From NCBI RefSeq assembly GCF_034006665.1, contig NZ_JAVESI010000008.1:30485-94484 (forward strand): a DNA stretch of 64,000 nucleotides, given 5' to 3'. Under the pieces are notes generated by a model. That model was not told where the DNA came from. It searched no databases and worked only from the letters and a program-made list of their open reading frames with translations. Made by a program: the position numbers and the translations under genes. Shown piece by piece: positions 35,058 through 43,926 of this stretch; position 1 is the first letter of the stretch; each line of letters begins with the position of its first letter. The DNA comes from Trichloromonas sp034006665. Its GTDB lineage: Bacteria; Desulfobacterota; Desulfuromonadia; Desulfuromonadales; Trichloromonadaceae.

Positions 35058-35804
35058 TCAGCGGCGGTTTTTTTTGAACTGTTTGAGCCACTCCTGAAAT
35101 TCTTCTTCCTCATGCTCCAGTTCGAAGGCGTTGAGCAGTCCACGGCGCAGGGCCACGGCGACCGCGCGGTTGCGCAGGTTGAAAGCGTCGCCGATCTTTT
35201 CGCTGTTGAACTGGTCCTGATCAAGGGCGAGCTTGTTGTACAGGGAGTTGAGCCGGCTTTGCACACCCCGCCGACTGAGATAGCGGCGCTGCGCGATCAG
35301 GTTGTCGGTGAGGCCGAGGGCGATGTCGAGCAGGGCCTCGAATTCGATATCCGACAGAGCGGTTTGACTGTGTCCGGCCCGCCCCTGCACCTTGCGGACC
35401 TCGGGATCGATCCAACACTGCTCGTCGATAAGGACGGTGCGGATGGCCGAGGCGATGCGTTCTTTGGTGTTCGATTTGAGGATGTAGCCGTAGACCGTTT
35501 CCGGCGGAACGATCTTCGAGAGAGCGCGTACGTACATTTCGTCCTTGTACTGGCTCCAGAAGACGATCCGGGCCGTCGGTTGTCGCTGCCAAAGCTCCCG
35601 GGCGAATTCGATACCGTTGAGCTCCGGCATCTGGATGTCGCTGATGACCAGCGGGTTGGCCCGGTCCAAGGCCATATCGAGAGCGACCCGGCCGTTGTGC
35701 GCCCGTTCCACGCGAAAGTCCACCTCCAGGCCCTGAAGAAGCTGGTCGAGAAATTCGAAATCCTTGGGGTTGTCCTCGGCGATCAGGATATCTATGGGCG
35801 GCAT
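35058..35804 (-). CDS. NarL-type response regulator
   Basis: 248 residues. Receiver domain with the acidic pair in AEDN, phospho-acceptor Asp56 in VISDIQMPELNG, and the conserved Lys in YILKSN. The C-terminal region (about 145-248) is a LuxR-like helix-turn-helix in outline (SDIEFEALLDIALGLTDNLIAQRRYLS) but is divergent and longer than usual. It overlaps the sensor kinase by 13 bp, so the pair is coupled. The divergent cytochrome gene is a plausible target. Confidence 0.85.
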   Translation of the reverse strand: MPPIDILIAEDNPKDFEFLDQLLQGLEVDFRVERAHNGRVALDMALDRANPLVISDIQMPELNGIEFARELWQRQPTARIVFWSQYKDEMYVRALSKIVPPETVYGYILKSNTKERIASAIRTVLIDEQCWIDPEVRKVQGRAGHSQTALSDIEFEALLDIALGLTDNLIAQRRYLSRRGVQSRLNSLYNKLALDQDQFNSEKIGDAFNLRNRAVAVALRRGLLNAFELEHEEEEFQEWLKQFKKNRR

Positions 35805-37186
35805 GCTGAAGCTCCTTGCCCGATGGCGGGCAGCGGTAGGGTCAATTCGAAACGGGTACCGGAGGTAAAGCGGGACGGCCTCCAGGAAACCTCGGCGCCG
35901 ACGGTTTTGGCGCGTTCACGGATGTTGTACAGCCCCCGATGCCCCGAGGCGGGGACCGCATTGGGGTCGAAGCCGCTGCCGTTGTCTTCGACAGAGAGAA
36001 TCAGGGCATCTTCCCGGCGGTCGAGATTGACTTCATAGCGAGAGGCCTGGGCATGCTTGATGACGTTGTGGATGGCCTCCAAGGTGATGCGATAGAGAGC
36101 AAGGCGTGTGGTGCGCGAGAGGGGCAGGGTATCGACGCGCGGGGAGATGTAGAGATGATAGGGCGGCAGGGCGGGTTTGCTGAGATGGCGCTCCAGATGG
36201 GATTCGAGGGCCGGACCCAAGCCGAGAATGTCGAGGGTCTGGGGGTGGAGGTTGTCCATTACCTCGCGCAGGTTGCCGATAGCCCGGCGCAGTTCCTCTT
36301 CAATGCGCACTACGCCGTTTTTACATTCCCCCTCGCAGCGCACTTCCTGAATGCCGCGCAGCACCGAAGCGAGATCGGCCAGAGTCTGGTCGTGGATATC
36401 CATGGCGATGCGCCGCCGCTCTTCCTCCGCTCCTTCCAGCAGCTTTTCCGTCCCCACCACCCGTAGCAGACGGTCGGTCATGTGATTGATGGCCAAGGCC
36501 AGGGCGTCGAGTTCGTCGTGAACCTGGGTCGGCGCCGGCGGCGGGGTGAGATCCCCGGCGGCAATGCGGCTGGCGCTGTCGGAGAGCTCCTTGATCCGGC
36601 GCAGGATGCCGCGGCCGAAATACATCGAGAGGAAAATGCCGACGATAATCGCCGATCCAAGGACGATGATGGAAACAAAAGCGGTATGGTCGACCAGTGC
36701 GTCGACATCCTGGCTGTGCAGATCCCGGAGTTTTTCCCGCTGGCGCTGGATCAGTTCGGACAGGGCGACGAGTTCGGGTCGGAGCATGACGATGGCGGCG
36801 TTGAAGCGGTCGACGTCGATACCGAGCTCCGGATTGAGATCGGTGACCGCCTGGCGGAGCAGGGTGCGGGACTGTTCCGGCAGCGGCAGGATCTGGAGGA
36901 TGCGGCCGGTGGCTCCGTCGAGGTGTTCATAGAGTCCGTTCAATTCGCCGAAACAGCGCACGTCGACCAAAGGCTTGCCGTCCAGCTGCATGATCAGGGC
37001 GTGCATCCTCTGGGAGGCCAGCTCCGCTTCTGCCAGGGCGACAAAGACCGTCCCCAGGTTCCGGGCTTCCTGACGTTTGCGGGAAAGATCCCAGTAGGTG
37101 TACTGCAAGAAGCCAAGGAGCAATGCCATCAGCAGCAGAACCGCGGCCGGTGCGAGAATGATCTGGTGTTTGAGAGTCAGGCGCAT
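35792..37186 (-). CDS. NarX-like sensor histidine kinase (HPK7)
   Basis: 464 residues. Two membrane helices (about 8-28 and 168-190) bracket a periplasmic helical sensor domain of some 135 residues. A HAMP domain follows (about 190-245), then a HisKA_3-type dimerisation domain with phospho-His265 in RRRIAMDIHDQTL, and a HATPase with SVEDNGSGFD and GHRGLYNIRERA. The ATG at 37186 is favoured since the membrane helix follows directly; in-frame codons upstream lack a good ribosome site. The input signal is unknown. Partner of the overlapping NarL-type regulator. Confidence 0.88.
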   Translation of the reverse strand: MRLTLKHQIILAPAAVLLLMALLLGFLQYTYWDLSRKRQEARNLGTVFVALAEAELASQRMHALIMQLDGKPLVDVRCFGELNGLYEHLDGATGRILQILPLPEQSRTLLRQAVTDLNPELGIDVDRFNAAIVMLRPELVALSELIQRQREKLRDLHSQDVDALVDHTAFVSIIVLGSAIIVGIFLSMYFGRGILRRIKELSDSASRIAAGDLTPPPAPTQVHDELDALALAINHMTDRLLRVVGTEKLLEGAEEERRRIAMDIHDQTLADLASVLRGIQEVRCEGECKNGVVRIEEELRRAIGNLREVMDNLHPQTLDILGLGPALESHLERHLSKPALPPYHLYISPRVDTLPLSRTTRLALYRITLEAIHNVIKHAQASRYEVNLDRREDALILSVEDNGSGFDPNAVPASGHRGLYNIRERAKTVGAEVSWRPSRFTSGTRFELTLPLPAIGQGASACRP

Positions 37187-37300
37187 GAATGCCAAAATAT
37201 CACAGGGTCTTTCCGAATTCACTGTGTAAATACACAGAACCATTAGCGCAGAGGAGGTCTTCGCAAAAGAGCAAATCGTCGTTTTTGGCAAAATATTCCA

Positions 37301-37328
37301 TTGACAAGGCCTTAGCTCGTGATAATTT
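37301..37328 (+). promoter_or_regulatory. Candidate promoter of the cytochrome gene
   Basis: TTGACA (37301-37306), 16-nt spacer, TAATTT (37323-37328), in the AT-rich gap between divergent kinase and cytochrome genes. The -35 is perfect and the -10 is fair. Confidence 0.55.
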
Positions 37329-37390
37329 ATAACCGTTTATGTCTTACATTTTCCGTCCGTTTCGGACACCCCTACCTGCAAGGAGGCCGT

Positions 37391-38842
37391 ATGATGATGA
37401 AAAAGTTGCTGATGTTGCTCTGTTTGACCTTTGTGGCGACCAGCGCCTTTGCCGATCCACCCCCGGTTTTTCCTGTCGACCGGGATTTTTATCCCTATTA
37501 TCCTTCGCTCATCAAATACGAGAAGAGCGGCGCCGAGTTTACCCCGCCGGAAGCCTGTGCCGATTGCCATGCCCAGCAGTACGAAGAGTGGACCGGGTCG
37601 ATTCACGCCCTGGCCTTTAAGGATCCCGTCTACCAGGGGGAACTGAATCTCGCGGTGAAGGCTGTCGGTCATGAGATTTCCCGCCAGTGCGAGGGCTGCC
37701 ATTCTCCCGCCGGTGTCGTTACCGGCGAAATCAAGGGCCCCGGGCTCAAAGGCTTGAGTCCCATGGCCCTGGCCGGGGTTTCCTGCGATGTCTGTCATTC
37801 TATTGTTGGCACGACCCACTGTCAGACCCCGACCCGCGAACCGGAAAACGGCTCCTTCATCATTCGGCCCGGGGTCGATACCCCCGAGGGGCCGCAGTTG
37901 AGAAAACGGGGGCCGGTGGCTGCTTCCGAGGATTGCGGCATGGGCTTTCATGAATGCGACGAGTCCCCCCTGCATCTGCAGGCCGATCTCTGCGCCGGTT
38001 GTCACCAGGTTTACCATTACGACAAGCACTTCCCCCTCGAATCTACTTATCTTGAATGGAAGCACGGCGCCTACGCGCAGAAAACCATCTTCTGCCAGGA
38101 CTGCCACATGGTCGACCTCGAAACCTTCAAGCGTACCGCCGACGACTTTAAAAAACCCGAGCGGCACGAGTATCGCCACTATTTCAACGGCGCCAACTAT
38201 CTGCTTTATTACCTGGCTTCCGGCGCAGCGAAAAAGGCCGGTGATGAAGCTCTGGCTGCCAACATTATGAACAAATACGAAATGGCGGTGGGGCGCCTCA
38301 AGGCTGCCGCTGATCTGGACGTCACTCCGGTCTACAACAACGGTCAGTTGGCCGAGGTGAAGGTGCGGGTGAAAAATATCCGCGCCGGACACAATTTGCC
38401 GACCTCCCTCACCAATATCCGCCAGCTCTGGTTGGAAATCACCGCTACCGATGAAAAAGGTCAGGTCGTCATGACCAGCGGCGCGGTTGACGCCAACGGC
38501 CAACTGCCGGAAAATACCCGGCTCTTTAATTCCGAAGGCATGGGTGATGATTTCCATTTCGCCGTCGATCCCTGGGTGATCACCGCCTTCTCCCGGCACG
38601 ACACCATCCCCCCCAAGGGGCACAAAGATGTCTATTACGGTATCAACGCCGGTGCCAGCCCGGTGGTCAAGCTTGATGTCAAGCTGCGTTATCGCCAGGC
38701 CGACCAGAAGATCGCCGAAAAGCTCCTTGCCAGCGTCCCCGCGGATATCGACCTGAACGCGACCTATGGCCTCACCGCCGTGCCGCCCTTGCCGGTGGTT
38801 GATATGGTCGCCAAGCAGGTCAGCTTCCCGACCCGCCAATAG
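37391..38842 (+). CDS. Multihaem c-type cytochrome (five CxxCH, cytochrome c554-like domain)
   Basis: 483 residues. Signal peptide about 1-21 (SAFA). Five haem-attachment motifs are seen: CADCH, CEGCH, CDVCH, CAGCH and CQDCH, all in the first 240 residues. The spacing and ECxDCH-like first motif fit the cytochrome c554/c-prime domain. The C-terminal half (about 300-480) has no haem site and looks beta-rich (VRVKNIRAGHNLPTS). AAGGAGG precedes the ATG. Periplasmic or outer-surface electron transfer is likely. The partner or acceptor is unknown. Divergent from a NarX/NarL-like pair. Confidence 0.9.
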   Translation: MMMKKLLMLLCLTFVATSAFADPPPVFPVDRDFYPYYPSLIKYEKSGAEFTPPEACADCHAQQYEEWTGSIHALAFKDPVYQGELNLAVKAVGHEISRQCEGCHSPAGVVTGEIKGPGLKGLSPMALAGVSCDVCHSIVGTTHCQTPTREPENGSFIIRPGVDTPEGPQLRKRGPVAASEDCGMGFHECDESPLHLQADLCAGCHQVYHYDKHFPLESTYLEWKHGAYAQKTIFCQDCHMVDLETFKRTADDFKKPERHEYRHYFNGANYLLYYLASGAAKKAGDEALAANIMNKYEMAVGRLKAAADLDVTPVYNNGQLAEVKVRVKNIRAGHNLPTSLTNIRQLWLEITATDEKGQVVMTSGAVDANGQLPENTRLFNSEGMGDDFHFAVDPWVITAFSRHDTIPPKGHKDVYYGINAGASPVVKLDVKLRYRQADQKIAEKLLASVPADIDLNATYGLTAVPPLPVVDMVAKQVSFPTRQ

Positions 38843-38861
38843 CCCTGCGTTTCTGGGTTCA

Positions 38862-38910
38862 AACGTAAGAAAGCGGCTCCGGTCATGATCCGGAGCCGCT
38901 TTCTTACGTT
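38862..38910. terminator. Long bidirectional terminator
   Basis: Perfect 21-bp arms (38862-38882 and 38890-38910), GC-rich core AGCGGCTCCGG flanked by AACGTAAGAA / TTCTTACGTT, loop of 7. It lies between the convergent cytochrome and kinase genes. Confidence 0.85.
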
Positions 38911-38924
38911 CGGGTCTTGTCGTT

Positions 38925-40376
38925 TTAGGAAAGTTTCTTTTTCTTCGGCGAAGGTCCGGTCAGAGGCAGGGTTACGGTGAAGGTGCTGCCCCGGTTCGGT
39001 TCCGAGGCGACTTCAATGTGACCGCCGTGGGCTTCGACGATCCATTTGACGATGGCCAGTCCTAGGCCGCTGCCGCCGATGTCGCGGTTGCGGGCTTCGT
39101 CGATGCGGTAAAAGCGGTCGAAGAGATGGGGCAGGTGCTCGGCGGCAATACCGAAACCGGTATCGATTATCTGGATGCGGGCCTGACCGCCGTCGCTGGC
39201 CAGATGGATCGCGACGCGGCCGCCTTCGGGGGTATATTTGACGGCGTTGGAGATCAGATTGAGGAGCATGCGGTGCAGTTGCAGCTGGTCGCCGCTTAAA
39301 CGGATCTCCCGGTTGACCTCCATATGCAGGGTGAATTCGATCCCCTTGGGTTCGCTCAGGGTTTTGCCCTGGAGATAGAGGTCTTGCATCAGGTCGTTGA
39401 GGTTGACGTCGGTCAGGGCCAGGGGGATTTCTCCCGCCTCGCTCTTGGCCAGAGCCAGGAGTTCCTCAATGATCCGGCTCATGCGGTCGATCTCTTCCAG
39501 ATTCGACTCCAGGGTAGTGCGCAGTTCCTCGGGACTTTTTGCCCAGCGCAGGGCGACTTCCGTTTCTCCGCGAAGGATGGCCAAGGGGGTGCGCAGCTCG
39601 TGGGAAGCGTCGGCGCTGAACTGGCGGATTTTGGTGAAAGCCTCTTCCAGGCGTGTCAGCATGGAATTGAAGGTTTCCTGAAGTTCGGAAACCTCATCCC
39701 GGCAGGAGTTGACGGGCAGGCGTTCGGACAGGTTTTCCGCGCTGATGCGCTTTACCGTGCCGGTGATGTGCCGCACCGGAGAGAGGGCACGACCGGTTAC
39801 GAACCAGCCCCCGATGGAGAGAACGAGCAAGAGCAGGGGGCTGTAAATGGAAAGCTGCCAGCGGTGGACGCGGAGGGTTTTATATAGGGGGCCCAGATCT
39901 TCTGCGACCTGGACTACGTCCCGGTGATGACTGTCACTGCCTAAGGGAAAGGTCAACAGCCGCACGGGACGGTCATCGTTGAAACGGACGGTTTCAAAAA
40001 AGGGTTGGTGGCCACGCGCCGACCGCAGGGCTTCAGCGCTGATCGGCAGGCGCGCATTCAACAGATTGCTGGTATGGCAGACGATATCGCCATGTTGGTC
40101 GACGAACTGGACAAATTCGCTCCAGTTGTGTTCGCGGATAAAGGATTCGAGCTTTTGGCAGGCTTCTTCGGGGTTGTTGCGTTGCGACTCTGCCAGGTGG
40201 AAAGCGATGACATCCTTGGCGACCATCATCAGCATGGCGTCCACCTGCCCCAGCAGGTTTCGCGACAGAGTCCAGTACCAATAGGTTCCGCTGGCCGTCA
40301 GAATGACGGCCAGGGTGACGACATACCAGAAGGTAAGGCGGAACCGGACCGAACCGGGGCAAGGGATGCCGGGCAA
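38925..40376 (-). CDS. Sensor histidine kinase, OmpR-partner type (CusS/HKA-like)
   Basis: 483 residues. Membrane helices near 14-34 and 178-196 frame a periplasmic domain of about 140 residues. HAMP (about 195-248) is followed by HisKA with phospho-His259 in ADASHELRTPLA, and a HATPase with NLISNAVKYTPEGG, DTGFGI and GGSGLGLAIVKW. The layout matches metal or envelope-stress kinases, but the ligand is unknown. It starts 1 bp after the stop of its response regulator, in the same transcript. A Lys-rich tail closes the protein. Confidence 0.92.
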   Translation of the reverse strand: MPGIPCPGSVRFRLTFWYVVTLAVILTASGTYWYWTLSRNLLGQVDAMLMMVAKDVIAFHLAESQRNNPEEACQKLESFIREHNWSEFVQFVDQHGDIVCHTSNLLNARLPISAEALRSARGHQPFFETVRFNDDRPVRLLTFPLGSDSHHRDVVQVAEDLGPLYKTLRVHRWQLSIYSPLLLLVLSIGGWFVTGRALSPVRHITGTVKRISAENLSERLPVNSCRDEVSELQETFNSMLTRLEEAFTKIRQFSADASHELRTPLAILRGETEVALRWAKSPEELRTTLESNLEEIDRMSRIIEELLALAKSEAGEIPLALTDVNLNDLMQDLYLQGKTLSEPKGIEFTLHMEVNREIRLSGDQLQLHRMLLNLISNAVKYTPEGGRVAIHLASDGGQARIQIIDTGFGIAAEHLPHLFDRFYRIDEARNRDIGGSGLGLAIVKWIVEAHGGHIEVASEPNRGSTFTVTLPLTGPSPKKKKLS

Positions 40377-40377
40377 G

Positions 40378-41049
40378 TCATTCCTCCTTGAGAACGTAAC
40401 CTGCGCCCCGGACGGTGTGAATCAGTTTCTTGTCGAAGTCTTTGTCTACCTTTTTTCGCAGATAGTTGACATAGACGTCGATAATGTTGGTGAAGGAATC
40501 GAAGGTGTAATCCCAGACGTGCTCGGCGATCATCGTGCGGGTCAGGGTCTGGTTGGGATTGCGCATGAAGTATTCGAGCAGCGCGTACTCCTTGGCGGTG
40601 AGATCAATCTCCTTGTTGCTGCGCCAGACTTTGTGGGCCACCGGGTCGAGACGCAGGTCGGCGAAGTGGATCTCCGCCCCCCGATCCTGTCCTCCCCGGC
40701 GCAGCAGGGCGCGCACCCGGGCCAGCAGCTCGGCGAAGGCAAAGGGTTTGGTCAGGTAGTCGTCGCTCCCCGAGTCGAGGCCCGAGACGATATCGTCGAC
40801 CGTATCCTTCGCGGTCAGGCAGAGCACCGGCGCGCTCATCCCTTTCTCGCGCAGTTCCCGAACCACGGTCAGGCCGTCCTTCTTCGGCAGCATGACATCC
40901 ATCAGGATCAGATCGTAGGGATTGGTTTCGGCCATATAGCGGCCTTCCTCGCCATCGTAGGCGACATCCACCAGAAAACCTTCCTCTTCGAGGCCGCGCT
41001 TGATGAAGCTGGCCACTTTCTTCTCGTCTTCAACGACCAGAATTCTCAT
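40378..41049 (-). CDS. OmpR-family response regulator
   Basis: 223 residues. Receiver domain with EDE acidic pocket, phospho-acceptor Asp51 in ILMDVMLPKKDG, and Lys in DYLTKPF. The winged helix occupies about 125-223 (LTAKEYALLEYFMRNP, YVNYLRKKVD, HTVRGAGYVL). The ATG at 41049 is chosen with AAGGAG upstream; a TTG two codons earlier is also possible. First gene of a regulator-kinase pair. Targets are unknown. Confidence 0.94.
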   Translation of the reverse strand: MRILVVEDEKKVASFIKRGLEEEGFLVDVAYDGEEGRYMAETNPYDLILMDVMLPKKDGLTVVRELREKGMSAPVLCLTAKDTVDDIVSGLDSGSDDYLTKPFAFAELLARVRALLRRGGQDRGAEIHFADLRLDPVAHKVWRSNKEIDLTAKEYALLEYFMRNPNQTLTRTMIAEHVWDYTFDSFTNIIDVYVNYLRKKVDKDFDKKLIHTVRGAGYVLKEE

Positions 41050-41109
41050 ATTCAACTCCTTCTCTTGTTTGCTTCCGATGGATGGTATTTCCCTTGGGCC
41101 GAATCGCCT

Positions 41110-41919
41110 TTATTTCAACTTGAGTTTGACCAGAACCTCGTTGGCTGTTTCTTCCACCGCCTTGCCCGAGACATCGATCACCACCCAGGGATGGCGGCGG
41201 AAAAAGGCCCGGGCGTGGCGCAACTCATCTTCGATCTCGGCGAAATCGGCATAGGCCGCCTTAGGATCCATGCCCAGATGTTTCAGGCGCGTGACCCGCA
41301 TCTCCAGCAGGCGCTGGGGATCGATGATCAGTCCCACCACCCGTTTCGGATCGACGTCGAAAAGCTCTTTGGGGGGATCGATGCCCTTGACCAGCGGGAC
41401 GTTGGCGACCTTCCAGCCGGCGTGGGCGAGATAGATGGAGAGCGGCGTCTTGCTGCTGCGGGAAACCCCCAGCAGGACGATGTCGGCTTTGGTCAGATGG
41501 GAGGTTTCCTGGCCGTCGTCATGCTTGACGGTAAACTCCACGGCCTCGATACGGCGAAAATAATCTTCGTCGATGACATGCAGCAAACCCGGTGTTTCCT
41601 GGGGGGAAAGGCCGAAAAACTCGGTGATTTTCATCAGCAGGGGAGTGATCAGGTCGATACAGGGCAGCCCCAGGGAATCGCATTCATCGTGTACCAGACG
41701 AGCCAGTTCGCGGTTGACGATGGTGTAGACGACCATCCCCTGGGCCGCGAGGACTTCGTCGAGGGCTTCGTAGAGCTGGTTTTTGCTGCGCACATGGCTG
41801 ATGCGCCGCAGCCGCACGTCCCGATCGCCAAATTGCAAAAGGGCCGCCATGACCATCTTTTCGGCCGTTTCGCCGGTAGCGTCGGAGAGCAGGAACACGA
41901 TTTTAGGGTTGGACATCAC
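41110..41919 (-). CDS. Pyruvate,phosphate dikinase / PEP synthase regulatory kinase-pyrophosphorylase
   Basis: 269 residues of the DUF299/PpsR family. These cytoplasmic enzymes switch PEP synthase or pyruvate,phosphate dikinase off by ADP-dependent Thr phosphorylation and on by Pi-dependent dephosphorylation. The family P-loop-like motif is intact in GVSRSSKTPLS near residue 152, with FLLSDATGETAE at the N-terminus. It lies 60 bp upstream of the OmpR-type regulator in the same direction. Which of the two targets applies cannot be read here. Confidence 0.93.
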   Translation of the reverse strand: MMSNPKIVFLLSDATGETAEKMVMAALLQFGDRDVRLRRISHVRSKNQLYEALDEVLAAQGMVVYTIVNRELARLVHDECDSLGLPCIDLITPLLMKITEFFGLSPQETPGLLHVIDEDYFRRIEAVEFTVKHDDGQETSHLTKADIVLLGVSRSSKTPLSIYLAHAGWKVANVPLVKGIDPPKELFDVDPKRVVGLIIDPQRLLEMRVTRLKHLGMDPKAAYADFAEIEDELRHARAFFRRHPWVVIDVSGKAVEETANEVLVKLKLK

Positions 41920-42184
41920 CAGTCCTCATGAAAGAGCCGTCACAAGTCTAGCATGGCAAGCGGTCCATGCAAGAAAAGTGGGGATCGGGAAGCGGATTTC
42001 GCAGTTCTGGCCGGACGCGCCTGGAGAATTAATCTTAGATGATTTGTGTGAAATATAAACCATAAAAGGTATTTCACTCATTAAATATAATATGTTAATT
42101 AAACCCGAAAGATGTGATTCTGTCAAGATTTTTTAGCGGTTTTTATTTATTGCCTTGCCCCTTTATCTTTGCTAAAGAGGACGC
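41920..42184. other. AT-rich intergenic stretch
   Basis: A 265-bp gap between divergent genes. The part 42030-42170 is strikingly AT-rich for this genome, with AATATAAT and TTAATT tracts. It should hold promoters for both sides, but I could not choose one with a good -35/-10 pair. No gene or RNA was seen. Confidence 0.5.
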
Positions 42185-43108
42185 ATGAAGACGATCTGGT
42201 ACGAATTGAAAATTGAGGTTCCGGCGAGCGGGCTCGATCTGGTGTGCAACGAGTTGGGCGAGCTGGGTTGCGCGGGAATTACCGTTGAGGATCGGGCACT
42301 GGACACCTTCGTCGTGCCCGATCCCGACGTCGATGCGCCGGAGCGCTACAACATCAGCGCCTATTTCCCCACCGAGGGGGATGAAGCGGGACTCAGGGCG
42401 CAGGTGACGGAACGGCTCGAATGGCTGGGGCCTCTGGTTCCAGGACTTCTGCCCCTGGCCATGCACTGCCAGCCGGTTCGGGAGCAGGATTGGGCGGAGG
42501 GCTGGAAGCAGCATTTCAATGCGGTGCGTATTGGCCGCCGGTTGATCGTCAAGCCGACCTGGGAAGACTGGTCCCCCGCCGCCGATGAAGTGGTGGTCAA
42601 TCTCGATCCCGGTATGGCTTTCGGTACCGGCACCCACGGCACCACCCGCCTCTGTCTGGAGGCTCTGGCCGAGCGCTGTGACGAGTCCCCTGTTCCGGTG
42701 CGGGTTCTTGATGTCGGTACCGGCAGCGGCATTCTCGCCATCGCCGCCGCCGCCCTCGGCGCCCGCCGGGTGCTGGGTTGCGACATCGAGGAGGAGTCCT
42801 GCCGTGTTGCCCGGGAAAATGTCGCCCTGAACGGGGTCGGCGACCGGGTGGAGATCACTGGCGCCCCCCTGGAATCGCTGGAGGGCGATTTCGACATGAT
42901 CCTCGCCAATATCCTGGCCGAGGAAAATATCCGCCTGGGCGATGAACTGGCTCGGCGGTTGGCCCCCGGCGGCACCCTCATCCTCTCCGGCATCCTGGGG
43001 GAAAAGGAAGATTTGGTCGCCCGGGTCTTTGCCCGTTATGCCCTGCACGGCCCGGAAGTTACCCGCGAGGCCGAGTGGGTCTGTCTGCGTTATCGCAAAC
43101 CCGTCTAG
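42185..43108 (+). CDS. prmA: Ribosomal protein L11 methyltransferase
   Basis: 307 residues. SAM-dependent trimethylation of ribosomal protein L11. An N-terminal substrate domain is followed by the MTase domain with VLDVGTGSGILAIAA (motif I) and ANILAEE (catalytic NxL-like block), and GMAFGTGTHGTT upstream of it, typical of PrmA. AAAGAGG lies just before the ATG. It is 44 bp before rsmE, a common pairing. Confidence 0.95.
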   Translation: MKTIWYELKIEVPASGLDLVCNELGELGCAGITVEDRALDTFVVPDPDVDAPERYNISAYFPTEGDEAGLRAQVTERLEWLGPLVPGLLPLAMHCQPVREQDWAEGWKQHFNAVRIGRRLIVKPTWEDWSPAADEVVVNLDPGMAFGTGTHGTTRLCLEALAERCDESPVPVRVLDVGTGSGILAIAAAALGARRVLGCDIEEESCRVARENVALNGVGDRVEITGAPLESLEGDFDMILANILAEENIRLGDELARRLAPGGTLILSGILGEKEDLVARVFARYALHGPEVTREAEWVCLRYRKPV

Positions 43109-43152
43109 TTTTTTCCCACCCGAAAGTGCGGCCGGCGACGCCGGGAAGAGCG

Positions 43153-43893
43153 ATGCAGCGTTTTTTTGTCCCCTCCGAACTTGTCGCCGGCGACGAAGGT
43201 CTTCTGCCCGAGGATGTCGGCCATCACTTGAGCCGCGTGCTGCGTCTGTCGCCGGGCGAGGAACTGCTCCTGTTCGACGGCGAGGGCGCGGCCTGCCGGG
43301 CCCGGTTGCTCGCTATCGGGCCGCGCGGCGCCGAAGTCCGGGTACTGGAACGCTGGCGGGAAACCGAACACGGTCTGCCCATCCACCTCATTCAATCCCT
43401 GCCCAAGGTCGACAAGCTTGAACTGGTGCTTCAGAAGGGGACCGAACTGGGGATCACCGTCTTCTCTCCGGTTCTCAGTGAACGCTGTGTCAGTCAACCG
43501 ACTGACACCCGGCAGTCAAAACGGCACCAGCGCTGGACAAAAATTGTCCGTGAGGCCGCCCGCCAGTGTCGCCGTCCGCTGCTCCCCCGGCTCAACGACA
43601 TCCGCTCCCTGGCTGTGGCGCTGGACTCCTGCACCGAGCCTCTGCGTCTGATGTTGTGGGAGGAAGAAAGCCGCCCCTTGGCTGAGGTCCTGCCGCCGAA
43701 GCCACCTTCGGCGGTGGCTCTGCTGGTCGGACCGGAAGGCGGCTTCAGCCTCCGCGAGGCGGAACTGGCTCGAAGCGCCGGTTTTCTGCCGGTGCGCCTC
43801 GGACCCCGTATCCTACGCAGTGAGACGGCGGGATTCGCGGTGGCAAGCATCTTGCAATATTTATATGGAGATCTGGGCGCGCCGGCGGCATGA
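43153..43893 (+). CDS. rsmE: 16S rRNA (uracil-1498-N3)-methyltransferase
   Basis: 246 residues of the SPOUT family. An N-terminal PUA-like domain (HHLSRVLRLSPGEEL) is followed by the knotted SAM-binding domain with VGPEGGFSLREAEL and RLGPRILRSETA. Acts late in 30S assembly. Start at 43153 has AAGAG nearby and begins MQRFFV, as in the family. Confidence 0.95.
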   Translation: MQRFFVPSELVAGDEGLLPEDVGHHLSRVLRLSPGEELLLFDGEGAACRARLLAIGPRGAEVRVLERWRETEHGLPIHLIQSLPKVDKLELVLQKGTELGITVFSPVLSERCVSQPTDTRQSKRHQRWTKIVREAARQCRRPLLPRLNDIRSLAVALDSCTEPLRLMLWEEESRPLAEVLPPKPPSAVALLVGPEGGFSLREAELARSAGFLPVRLGPRILRSETAGFAVASILQYLYGDLGAPAA

Positions 43894-43926
43894 CTGTCGG
43901 CACGTTGGTTGCCGAAAGGAGCCCTT

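Noticed and set aside
37337..38839. 500-codon minus-strand open frame opposite the cytochrome
   Set aside because: The plus strand has a signal peptide and five CxxCH motifs; the antisense translation has no family features.
42030..42170. AT-rich gap considered as a replication origin
   Set aside because: No DnaA-box cluster or iterons were seen and neighbouring genes are not origin-linked; treated as a promoter region.
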